Below, in pieces: positions 27,401 through 35,222 of a DNA stretch of 64,000 bases (the stretch's first letter is position 1; each line of letters starts with the position of its first letter). The notes under the pieces are model-generated. The model was not told where the DNA came from and did no database searches. It saw nothing but the letters and a program-made list of their open reading frames with translations. Origin of the DNA: Pseudomonadota bacterium (lineage in GTDB: Bacteria; Pseudomonadota; Gammaproteobacteria; Burkholderiales; Rhodocyclaceae); assembly GCA_018262195.1 (NCBI GenBank), contig JAGTRS010000007.1, positions 124,001 through 188,000 of the forward strand. The letters are read 5' to 3'. A program made the translations under genes and the position numbers.

Positions 27401-27904
27401 TCAGACAATGGCCGAAATCTTCTCGCGGCCTGAACGGCCACGCGGTTGCGGGCCAAGGCGACGTTTGTCTTCGAGGGTGACCGTACCACCACCACGCTTT
27501 TGCTTTTCGCGCTCGACCAACTGGGCGAGCGTGACAGAAGCCAGGTAATCAAACATTTTGGTATTCAGCGTCGACCACAGGTCATGCGTCATGCAGCGAT
27601 GTTCGTCATGACAATTCTCACGGCCGCCACACTGCGTGGCATCGAGCTGTTCATCGACGGCCCGGATGATATCGGCCACCGCCACCAGTTCGAGCGGCCG
27701 GGCGATACAGTAGCCACCGCCAGGCCCCCGCACGCTGTCAACCAGCTTGTGGCGACGCAATTTGCCGAACAACTGCTCAAGATATGAGAGCGATATCCTC
27801 TGGCGCTCACTGATGCTGGCTAGCGCTACCGGCCCGTCTTCGCCACGCATGGCGAGGTCCATCATGGCCGTCACTGCAAAACGTCCTTTGGTCGTCAAAC
27901 GCAT
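27401..27904 (-). CDS. iscR: Iron-sulfur cluster regulator IscR
   Basis: A 167-residue Rrf2-family regulator. The winged-helix region has MRLTTKGRFAVTAMMDLA and ISLSYLEQLFGKLR. The cluster ligands are the three cysteines in CGGRENCHDEHRC (spacing x5, x5, as in E. coli IscR), plus a nearby His. With a [2Fe-2S] cluster it represses isc transcription at type-1 sites. Two candidate type-1 sites and a promoter lie just upstream (27920-27973), consistent with autoregulation. Confidence 0.96.
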   Translation of the reverse strand: MRLTTKGRFAVTAMMDLAMRGEDGPVALASISERQRISLSYLEQLFGKLRRHKLVDSVRGPGGGYCIARPLELVAVADIIRAVDEQLDATQCGGRENCHDEHRCMTHDLWSTLNTKMFDYLASVTLAQLVEREKQKRGGGTVTLEDKRRLGPQPRGRSGREKISAIV

Positions 27905-27919
27905 TCCGAACTCCCGCTA

Positions 27920-27973
27920 ATAACCTAGTATTATTGTCAACTATATACAATCCAGACAAAATTAGTCAACTAT
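27920..27973 (-). promoter_or_regulatory. iscR promoter with two type-1 IscR-like sites
   Basis: On the minus strand, two copies of ATAGTTGAC begin degenerate 25-base matches to the type-1 IscR consensus, one ending at 27973 and one spanning 27944 to 27920; by eye each agrees at about 21 of 25 positions. A -35 element TTGACT (27969-27964) and a -10 near TATATA (27947-27942) overlap them. This region also contains the end of cysE, so iscR has its own promoter besides read-through. Confidence 0.7.
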
Positions 27974-28711
27974 TTTGCTCAGGTATTTCGGATCGAAGGC
28001 ATCAGCCTGTTGCACATCCTCGTCGCACTTGACGCCCTGCGCCTCAAGTTCCTTGACCAACGAGGCAAGACGACGATCTGTTTCCGAGGCGTGATCAAGC
28101 AGTGCGTGAATGGCTTTGGCCAGCGGATCATCCTGATCACGGGCAACAGCATAGGCGGAGAAGCCGAGTTTCTCGGCCTGAGCTTCACGTTCGCGACTTT
28201 GCCGATCGATGATCCGGGCGGGATTGCCGACAGCGGTCGCGCCTTCCGGAACCGGTTTGGTCACCACCGCATTCGAGCCGACCTTGGCACCGGTACTGAT
28301 TGTGATCGGTCCAAGCACCTTGGCCCCAGCACCAATGACCACGCCGTTTTCAAGTGTTGGATGGCGCTTACCCTTGTTCCAGGAAGTGCCACCAAGGGTC
28401 ACACCATGGTAGAGGGTGACGTCATCACAAATCACCGCAGTTTCGCCGATGACGACGCCCATGCCGTGATCGATGAAAAAGCGGCGACCAATCGTGGCAC
28501 CGGGGTGAATCTCAATGCCTGTCAGCATGCGCGACAGGTGTGCCGTAAATCGCGCCAGCCAGCGCAAGCGGTGGCCCCATAGCCAGTGGGCGAGACGATG
28601 CATGATCAGGGCGTGGATGCCCGGGTAGCAGGTGAGTACCTCCCAGGATGAGCGGGCCGCCGGATCGCGGTCAAAAACCGCACGGATGTCCTCACGCAGA
28701 TGCCGGAACAT
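27962..28711 (-). CDS. cysE: Serine O-acetyltransferase
   Basis: A 249-residue CysE that acetylates serine as the first step of cysteine synthesis, and so feeds the desulfurases downstream. The N-terminal helical region contains [17 protein letters not shown]; the left-handed beta-helix follows with [35 protein letters not shown] and [14 protein letters not shown]. It precedes iscR by 57 bases on the same strand. Its promoter overlaps an IscR type-1-like site. Confidence 0.96.
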   Translation of the reverse strand: MFRHLREDIRAVFDRDPAARSSWEVLTCYPGIHALIMHRLAHWLWGHRLRWLARFTAHLSRMLTGIEIHPGATIGRRFFIDHGMGVVIGETAVICDDVTLYHGVTLGGTSWNKGKRHPTLENGVVIGAGAKVLGPITISTGAKVGSNAVVTKPVPEGATAVGNPARIIDRQSREREAQAEKLGFSAYAVARDQDDPLAKAIHALLDHASETDRRLASLVKELEAQGVKCDEDVQQADAFDPKYLSKIVD

Positions 28712-28742
28712 GAAGCCTGATCTCCCTAATCAAAGGAGGGCG

Positions 28743-28775
28743 ATTTTAAAATACTCGACTGAATTTGTCAGCTAT
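28743..28775 (-). promoter_or_regulatory. cysE promoter overlapping a near-perfect type-1 IscR site
   Basis: On the minus strand CTGACA (28771-28766), a 17-base spacer and TAAAAT (28748-28743) make a good sigma-70 promoter for cysE. The 25-base palindrome at 28751-28775 agrees with the published type-1 IscR consensus at 24 of 25 positions by eye and covers the -35 and most of the spacer, the placement expected for repression. Confidence 0.75.
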
Positions 28776-28842
28776 TTTCCCCGAGGGCAAGCGGCGTGTT
28801 CTGTTTATAATCCTTTGCCACTGCTGCGAAAGCCATTCCACC

Positions 28843-30609
28843 ATGCTGCACCGCCCCGTCCTGCTCCTCGCTGCTGCCGTCGTTTTGCTCGGCGGCTGCG
28901 CCACAGCGCCGCCCACATCAAAAAATGATGTCCGCGGCGACTATGGCCATACGCAGAAATACCTGTCCTGGCTGATCGACCGCGAAATGGCGCAAAACGA
29001 GATCACCGGGATCAGCATCGCACTGGTTGATAACCAACAAGTGATCTGGCAACAGGGTTTTGGTTACTCCGACCTGGAAAACAAAATAACGGCCACACCC
29101 GACACCGTCTATCGGGCTGGTTCGATCGCCAAAGTATTTACCGCCGCTGCCGCCATGCAGCTGGCTGAGCAGGGCAAGCTGAACATTGACCGCCCATTGG
29201 TGGCTGCCCTGCCTGAATTCTCGATCAAGACCCGTTTTCCGAATGCCGCCCCGGTGACACCGCGCAATATCATGTGTCATCACTCTGGATTGCCGTCGAA
29301 CTTCCTGCGCGGCCTGTTTGTTCGCGAACCTGACCGTTTTGACTCTGTGGTTGAGGCCATTCACGACGAACATCTCGCCTTTCCGCCCAATTACGTTTTT
29401 TCCTATTCGAATCTTGGCATGGCGCTACTTGGCGCCGCCATACAGAAGGTCAGCGGCGAACCGTTCGATACTTACATGGAAAGCCACTTTTTCCAGCCGC
29501 TGGGCATGCCCCAGACCAGCTTTGCCCAACGACCGATCGCCAAGGCCTACGATCGCAACAAGGAAACCGAGGTCTTCTCACTGCGCGACATGCCGGCTGC
29601 CAATTTGCTAAGCAACGTTGTCGACCTGAGCCAGTTCATGAAAATGCAGTTCTCCGATGGCAAGGTGAGCGATCGGCAAGTTCTATCCGCGACCTCCTTG
29701 CACGAGATGGTACGCATCCAGAACAAGGATTTCCCCCTGACCTTCAAGCAATACGTCGGGCTAGGCTGGATGATGAGCGGCATCGACATCCCTGGCGGAG
29801 GACCAGTGGCAAGCCACGGCGGATCGCTACCCGACTCGCACAGCATGATGGCCATCTTGCCGGAGCACAAACTGGGCGTCGTCGTTCTTTCAAACTCGGC
29901 CACCTCGCATGTTGCCGTTTCAAAAATCGCCACCGAGGCCCTGCGGCTGATGCTGGAAGCCAAGACCGGCATTCGCCAGAATCCTGAACCACCTGTTCGT
30001 GCCGCCGAGCGTGCACCGACCCCCGAAGAGTTGCGCCAGTTCGACGGGAGTTTTGACACCATGGTCGGACTAGCCAGAATCAGCACAAAATCCGGCCAGA
30101 TTGACGTCGACGCCGCCGGCCACCAGTTCCGCTTGGTGCCGCACGAAGATGGTCTGCTGACCATCAAATACAAGGTATTTGGCATGCTGCCGGTGCGCGT
30201 TGGTGCCTTCGAGGACATTCACCTGTCAATGGCCAATGTTGATGGACGCCAGATCATCGTAGGCAGGATCGGCGACGAATCATTGATTTTTGGCGAAAAA
30301 CTGAAACCCTACGTTATTCCCGAGCGTTTCCTGCAGAACCTCGGCCATTACGAGATTGTCGGCAAGATCGACGGCCCCTCACCAGACAGGCTCCTACTCA
30401 AGGAAGACCATGGCATGCTGATCGGCGAGGCGCACTTTCCGGAGGTTCCCGACCTGCTCCTGCGCATCGCCTTCAACCCCGTATCAGAATACGAAGTCGT
30501 CACCGCCGGCCTCGGCACCAGCCGCGGCGACACACTACGCCTCATCGAATCCGGAGACGATGCCATCCTCGGCTTCTCCGGCATGCAACTCCGCAAAAAA
30601 CTGAACTGA
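28843..30609 (+). CDS. Beta-lactamase-family serine hydrolase lipoprotein
   Basis: A 588-residue lipoprotein of the class C beta-lactamase/D-aminopeptidase superfamily. ATG 28843 gives a clean lipoprotein signal with lipobox LGGC (Cys19). The catalytic SxxK is AGSIAKVF (Ser94, Lys97), the YxN motif is FSYSNLGMALL, and the third motif is SHGGSLPDSHSM. A C-terminal region of about 190 residues (from about 400) follows the catalytic domain. Substrate unknown; peptidase, esterase or cell-wall activity are all possible. It is one base before an acyl carrier protein gene, so the pair is co-transcribed. Confidence 0.88.
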   Translation: MLHRPVLLLAAAVVLLGGCATAPPTSKNDVRGDYGHTQKYLSWLIDREMAQNEITGISIALVDNQQVIWQQGFGYSDLENKITATPDTVYRAGSIAKVFTAAAAMQLAEQGKLNIDRPLVAALPEFSIKTRFPNAAPVTPRNIMCHHSGLPSNFLRGLFVREPDRFDSVVEAIHDEHLAFPPNYVFSYSNLGMALLGAAIQKVSGEPFDTYMESHFFQPLGMPQTSFAQRPIAKAYDRNKETEVFSLRDMPAANLLSNVVDLSQFMKMQFSDGKVSDRQVLSATSLHEMVRIQNKDFPLTFKQYVGLGWMMSGIDIPGGGPVASHGGSLPDSHSMMAILPEHKLGVVVLSNSATSHVAVSKIATEALRLMLEAKTGIRQNPEPPVRAAERAPTPEELRQFDGSFDTMVGLARISTKSGQIDVDAAGHQFRLVPHEDGLLTIKYKVFGMLPVRVGAFEDIHLSMANVDGRQIIVGRIGDESLIFGEKLKPYVIPERFLQNLGHYEIVGKIDGPSPDRLLLKEDHGMLIGEAHFPEVPDLLLRIAFNPVSEYEVVTAGLGTSRGDTLRLIESGDDAILGFSGMQLRKKLN

Positions 30610-30610
30610 T

Positions 30611-30892
30611 ATGACCATGACCGAACTGCACCAGGAACTCAAAGCTTTCATCATTGAGACGATGAGCCTTGAAGACATCACGCCGGCAGATATTGATGAT
30701 GATATGCCGCTATTTGCCGATGACGGCCTGGGACTTGATTCGATCGATGCGCTGGAACTGGTACTAGGCCTGAAGAAAAAATACGGGGTCGTGCTGGAAG
30801 CCAGTGACGAAGATGCCAGGAAGCATTTGCGATCAGTCGCGTCTCTTGCTGCATTGATTGAAGGCCACCGCGGAGCGGTTGAAAGTACTTGA
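30611..30892 (+). CDS. Stand-alone acyl carrier protein
   Basis: A 93-residue acidic carrier with the phosphopantetheine attachment site GLGLDSIDALEL (Ser44). It resembles the accessory carriers of aryl-polyene and related fatty-acid-like pathways more than housekeeping AcpP, judged by the ADIDDDMPLFADDGLGLDS stretch. No ketosynthase, adenylation or other partner enzyme is found in the window. It follows the hydrolase lipoprotein directly, which could suggest thioesterase-like cooperation, but this is a guess. A second ATG two codons in (30617) is an alternative start. Confidence 0.85.
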   Translation: MTMTELHQELKAFIIETMSLEDITPADIDDDMPLFADDGLGLDSIDALELVLGLKKKYGVVLEASDEDARKHLRSVASLAALIEGHRGAVEST

Positions 30893-31086
30893 CCCCAAAA
30901 AGAAACGGCACGCGAGCGCGTCAATCACCGTAGTTAGATCAAAATCCATCCAGCAATCCGGAGTTGTCGTTCGAGCAACCGATTAGTCAAACGGAATTTG
31001 GCGTTTGACGTTACTTTGCAACCAAGCGCACACTTGCCAGCCACGGCCAACTCAGCCTATCCCCCGACCCAGGTATTCCGATTACC

Positions 31087-34000
31087 ATGACTTCCAAACA
31101 ATCGTTTTTCCTGTCTTTTGCCGCAGCGCCAATTCGACATAAACCTGAGCAGGCGGCGGGCTGGCTCCGAACAACCTTTCCCGCCCTCCGAATTGCCTAC
31201 ACGGCACCTGCGATACGAAACGCAGGCACAGCGGAGGAAATCGGAACTTTGGCCCACGGTGAACACCAGGGGCATGACGCGAGGACTCACCTCGCTGCTC
31301 GCCCGGCGCTGTTGCCAAGGGTTTTGGTTGCGCTTGCCATGGCTCTTGCCGCTCCAACCGTCTGTTGGCCAGCCACCACCCCTAAAGCCTCGCAGTATTA
31401 CGAGGATGCGCTGGTCCGCTACGAAAAAAAGGACTTGGCCGGCGCAATCATCCAGGTAAAGAACGCCCTGCAGATCGACAATGCCATGCTGCAGGGGCAT
31501 TTGTTGCTTGGCCGTGCCTTGTTGCAGAACAGCGAACTGGCTGCCGCAGAGGTCGCACTTTTGGAAGCCCTGCGACTCGGCGTTAACCGGGCTGAGGTGG
31601 CGCCCCAACTGGCTCAGGTCTATTTGGGGCAAGGCAAGCACAAGCAAATCTTCGAGCAGCCCGAGGTGCGCCTAGAGGGGTTGCCGACTGATGTAAGAAT
31701 GCGCATGCTGCTGTTACGATCAGTTGCTAGTTCGGACTTGGGTGACCCACGCGAGGCCATGCGCGCAGTTGAGGAGGCACGCGCCATTGATCCAAAAACT
31801 GCCGACTCGTGGATAGCCGAGGTGCCGATCCGCATTCGCAATCGGCAGTTTCCGGCTGCGAATGCGGCTGCAGAACGAGCGTTGTCACTGGCGCCAGATG
31901 CTCCCGAGGCTTGGTACCAAAAAGCGACGGTACATCATGTAACCGGGGATATTCCACAGGCGTTGGCCGCATACGATCGAGTGCTCAAGGAAAACCCGGA
32001 CCATATCGAAGCTCGCATCGCCCGAGCCGGTGTTTATATTGACCAGGGGCGTTTTGCGGAAGCCGCTGCCGACGTTGAAGAGTTGCGCCGCGTTTCTCCA
32101 AAGGAGCCTCGCGCAGCGTATTTGCGAGCGTTGCTGGCTGAGCGCGACAACCGCCCCGAGGAAGTCAAAAAAGCCCTGGGTGAGGTGACGGCACTGATCG
32201 ACCCAGTGCCGCTTGATTTCATCCGCTACCGCCCGCAATTCCTGATGCTGAACGGTTTGGCGCACTTCGGGCTGAATCAGAATGAAAAGGCACGGGAATA
32301 TCTGGAAGCATTTCAGCGCTTCCAAGGCAACACTGCCGCAGCCAAACTATTGGCACAACTCTACCTGAACGATGGACGCACCGACCGCGCCATCGAGGTT
32401 CTCGAGGCGTATCTCAAAGTCCAGTCCGCCGATGGACAGGCGATGATACTTCTGGGGACTGCATTGATGGAGAGGGGACAGAACGCGAGGGCCATCTCCC
32501 TGATGCGACAGGCCCTGCAAACTCGCGATGCGCCGGAGTTTCGCACCCTGCTGGGCTTGAATCTCATCCGTACTGGTCAGGCGGCGGGCGGTGTGGCGGA
32601 ACTTGAAGCCGCCTGGACGAAAAACCGTACTCAAACACAGGCGGGAACGGCGCTGGTCAGCCTCTATCTGCAAGTCGGGCAGGCAAAAAAAGCGATTGAG
32701 GTCGCCGAAAGTCTGGTCAAGCAACAGCCTGCGAACGCCCTGTTTCACAACCTGCTTGGCGTGGCGAAGCGCCAGGCGGGTGACCGCGCGGGGGCAAAGG
32801 TGGCGTTTGAACAAGCCACCAAGCTCGATGGTGCGTTCGTCGCACCCAAGCTCAACTTGGCCCGAATCGAAATCGCTGACAAGGCATACGACGCTGCCGG
32901 TCAGCGCCTCAGCGCGATCCTAAAGGCGAACGAAAAAAACTCCGAAGCACTATTTGAGATGGCCGTTTTGTCGGAGCGCCAAGGAAAAACAAGCGATGCG
33001 CTCGGATGGCTAAAGAAGGCGGTTGATCATTCAAGACCCAAGGAAGCTCGTTGGGCATTGGCATTGGCCGACTTTCAGATGCGCCAAGGTCAGCCCGGGC
33101 CGGCGCTTGAGGCTGCAAGAATCGCCGCATCAAAGTCGCCTGACAACTTGTCTGTCCTGATGGTTTTGGCACAGGTGCAATTGGCGAATGGCGACCTTGC
33201 GGGTGCGAAGAACTCATTGGCCACCGCAACCCGAGTGGCTGATTTCGACCCCAAACGGCAAGTTGCGATAGCGTTGCTGCAGTTGCGGGCAAACAACCTT
33301 GACGGGGCAAGCTACAGTCTCGAAAAAGCGTTGTCAGGCCAGCCGGACTTCTTGCCGGCGCAAGCGCTGATGGCGGAGATCGAGTTGCGGCGAGGAGATG
33401 TATCAAAGGCGGAGTCTCGTGCCCGAGACATCGTTGCGAAACGGCCTCAACTTGCTATCGGCCACAGTCTGTTAGGCGATATTGCTGTGTCGCGAGGAAA
33501 TTTGTCAGCAGCTTTGGATGCCTACCGCAAGGCGCATCAGGTCGAACCCTCAACGGACACTTTGCTGCGCCTGAATCGCGCCATGGCTGGCCAAGGTCAA
33601 GAAAAACAAGCCCAGCAACTGGCCGAGCAATGGCTGAAGACACATCCAAGGGATCTTCAAGTCATGCGGATCCTGGCTGACGGATATGCTCGCGTCGGTA
33701 ACTACATGCTAGCCCGCACTGCGTACGAGAAACTTATTAGCGTTTCGCCTGGCGACGGCGCCGTCCTCAATAACCTCGCTAATGTCTTGCAACGCCTGAA
33801 GGATCCCTCGGCGCTGAAGGTCGCGGAGGAAGCGGTTGCCAAGAGCCCCGGGAATCCGAACGCCATCGATACCTTGGGCTGGATTCTGTTTCAACAAGGG
33901 CAGAGTGATCGCGCCCTGCGACTGCTACGTGATGTTCGCTTACGCCAGCCCGAGAACCCGGTGATCCGCTATCACTTGGCCGCTGTGCTCGCGCAATCGG

Positions 34001-34104
34001 GCCGAAGAGGCGAAGCACGCGAGGAATTGGAGGCGGCATTAAAGATCGGGCGCAAGTTCGATGAGGTGCATGAAGCCGAAGCCTTGTTAAGCACATTGAA
34101 ATAA
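31087..34104 (+). CDS. prsT: PEP-CTERM system TPR-repeat protein PrsT
   Basis: A protein of up to 1005 residues built almost wholly of tetratricopeptide-like repeats from about residue 100 on. Length, repeat style and the neighbouring PEP-CTERM gene identify the PrsT family, which accompanies exosortase/exopolysaccharide systems; its role there is unclear. The start is uncertain: the first 80 residues lack a signal peptide, while LPRVLVALAMALAAPTVCWPA (about 77-97) looks like a signal sequence placed internally. A TTG start nearby, or a frameshift joining the ATG at 31274 (MTRGLTSLLARR in another frame) to it, are alternatives. Codon choice is less biased than in flanking genes. Confidence 0.82.
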   Translation: MTSKQSFFLSFAAAPIRHKPEQAAGWLRTTFPALRIAYTAPAIRNAGTAEEIGTLAHGEHQGHDARTHLAARPALLPRVLVALAMALAAPTVCWPATTPKASQYYEDALVRYEKKDLAGAIIQVKNALQIDNAMLQGHLLLGRALLQNSELAAAEVALLEALRLGVNRAEVAPQLAQVYLGQGKHKQIFEQPEVRLEGLPTDVRMRMLLLRSVASSDLGDPREAMRAVEEARAIDPKTADSWIAEVPIRIRNRQFPAANAAAERALSLAPDAPEAWYQKATVHHVTGDIPQALAAYDRVLKENPDHIEARIARAGVYIDQGRFAEAAADVEELRRVSPKEPRAAYLRALLAERDNRPEEVKKALGEVTALIDPVPLDFIRYRPQFLMLNGLAHFGLNQNEKAREYLEAFQRFQGNTAAAKLLAQLYLNDGRTDRAIEVLEAYLKVQSADGQAMILLGTALMERGQNARAISLMRQALQTRDAPEFRTLLGLNLIRTGQAAGGVAELEAAWTKNRTQTQAGTALVSLYLQVGQAKKAIEVAESLVKQQPANALFHNLLGVAKRQAGDRAGAKVAFEQATKLDGAFVAPKLNLARIEIADKAYDAAGQRLSAILKANEKNSEALFEMAVLSERQGKTSDALGWLKKAVDHSRPKEARWALALADFQMRQGQPGPALEAARIAASKSPDNLSVLMVLAQVQLANGDLAGAKNSLATATRVADFDPKRQVAIALLQLRANNLDGASYSLEKALSGQPDFLPAQALMAEIELRRGDVSKAESRARDIVAKRPQLAIGHSLLGDIAVSRGNLSAALDAYRKAHQVEPSTDTLLRLNRAMAGQGQEKQAQQLAEQWLKTHPRDLQVMRILADGYARVGNYMLARTAYEKLISVSPGDGAVLNNLANVLQRLKDPSALKVAEEAVAKSPGNPNAIDTLGWILFQQGQSDRALRLLRDVRLRQPENPVIRYHLAAVLAQSGRRGEAREELEAALKIGRKFDEVHEAEALLSTLK

Positions 34105-34201
34105 TCTTCAGCGTTATTTATCTGTCGGATATCTTTACAGCCAGGGCTCCGATCAAATCGATGCTGTCTATAGTTGATTGAAAATTAAAAACAAATTATT
34201 C

Positions 34202-34217
34202 GGGCACAGGTATTGCT
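34202..34217 (+). promoter_or_regulatory. Sigma-54 (-24/-12) promoter of the PEP-CTERM gene
   Basis: GGGCACAGGTATTGCT has GG (34203-34204) and GC (34215-34216) exactly 12 bases apart and matches the GGCAC-N5-TTGC core of RpoN promoters. It ends 63 bases before the PEP-CTERM ATG. PEP-CTERM genes in Zoogloea are known to be controlled by RpoN with PrsK/PrsR, which supports the call. Confidence 0.75.
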
Positions 34218-34280
34218 TGATATTGATGAATTCTGAACGGGCCTTGTTAGGTCCGATTAGCCTGACTTAGGAGCACCACC

Positions 34281-35114
34281 ATGAGAATAGCCAAAATGAA
34301 TCGACTATTGCCAGTGACCGTATCGCTAGGAATAGCCGTAATTAGTACATCCGCCATGGCAGCGACCGATTGGAACTATAGCCTGAGTGGTTCGTGCGAT
34401 CCTGCAGTTAATAGCGGCACATACGTAGCTCAGTGCAATGTGGCCGCCCCCGATCTGACTATGAGTGGCTGGTCAACAGGAACCGGGACGGTAAGTGCCC
34501 CCAGCGCAGGTACTACTTTCGCCGCTGCGAAGATTTACGATTGGGGATCATCCGCCGGCTTGGGTATTGTGGCGCGTAACGAAGATCCAAACTCGACCGG
34601 CCCGCACTCAACGGACAATAAATACGGCACGGATGCATTCTTGCTCAATTTCACCAACAAAGTGGACCTGGAGTCAGTCAAGATTGGCTGGAACGGTACT
34701 GACGATTTCAGCGCAGGTTCCGACATCAGTATCCTTGCCTACACCGGCAATACTCCGCCTACATCGCCAACCACGGGATTGAGTGGCTTGACGTTGACGG
34801 CACTGACAAGCTCCGGCTGGACCTTGGTCGGAAACTATGGGCAAGTAGGCGGTTTGACGAACAATACTGCGACGATCACCTCCACGGTTACCTCCAGTTG
34901 GTGGCTAATCAGCGCTTATAACAGCGGTTATGGCAATGCGGGGTCTTCTTCTGGGTTGGGCATATTAGCTAGTAACGATTATTTCAAACTGCTTTCCGTG
35001 GCCGGGAACAATGCACCGCCGCCAAATCAAACCCCTGAACCAGGTTCAATTGCCTTGGCCGGTATTGGGCTATTGGGCTTGTTGGCATCTTGGCGTAGGA
35101 AGCCAAAGGCCTGA
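34281..35114 (+). CDS. PEP-CTERM sorting-domain surface protein
   Basis: A 277-residue exported protein. It has a signal peptide (residues 1-27, cleaved near SAMA), a Ser/Thr/Gly-rich passenger, and a C-terminal PEP-CTERM signal: PEPGSIALAGIGLLGLLAS followed by WRRKPKA. The tripartite signal is recognised and cut by exosortase. The passenger (TDAFLLNFTNKVDL, GSDISILAYTG, WWLISAYNS) may be of the XDD4 type of exosortase-dependent proteins, from memory and not checked. TAGGAGC precedes ATG 34281. It is driven by a predicted sigma-54 promoter and closed by a terminator. No exosortase is in the window, so processing must rely on a distant gene. Confidence 0.9.
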   Translation: MRIAKMNRLLPVTVSLGIAVISTSAMAATDWNYSLSGSCDPAVNSGTYVAQCNVAAPDLTMSGWSTGTGTVSAPSAGTTFAAAKIYDWGSSAGLGIVARNEDPNSTGPHSTDNKYGTDAFLLNFTNKVDLESVKIGWNGTDDFSAGSDISILAYTGNTPPTSPTTGLSGLTLTALTSSGWTLVGNYGQVGGLTNNTATITSTVTSSWWLISAYNSGYGNAGSSSGLGILASNDYFKLLSVAGNNAPPPNQTPEPGSIALAGIGLLGLLASWRRKPKA

Positions 35115-35139
35115 TCATTGCGCTCAGAAGCGACCAAAG

Positions 35140-35165
35140 AAAGCCCTGCTCTCGCAGGGCTTTTT
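35140..35165 (+). terminator. Terminator after the PEP-CTERM gene
   Basis: AAAGCCCTGC/GCAGGGCTTTTT with a TCTC loop and a T run on the plus strand, 25 bases after the stop. Confidence 0.88.
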
Positions 35166-35222
35166 CGTTTCTGTGCCTGAACCATCCAGACCAATGCATT
35201 TCTGGCTTCTACCGGTATGTTT

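Noticed and set aside
30935-31086. Sigma-54 promoter before prsT
   Set aside because: TTGGCG and TTTGC are present but GG and GC are about 18 bases apart instead of 12.
31380-31392. Lipobox in PrsT (PTVC)
   Set aside because: The residue before Cys is Val rather than Gly, Ala or Ser, so lipid attachment is not supported despite the family sometimes being called lipoproteins.
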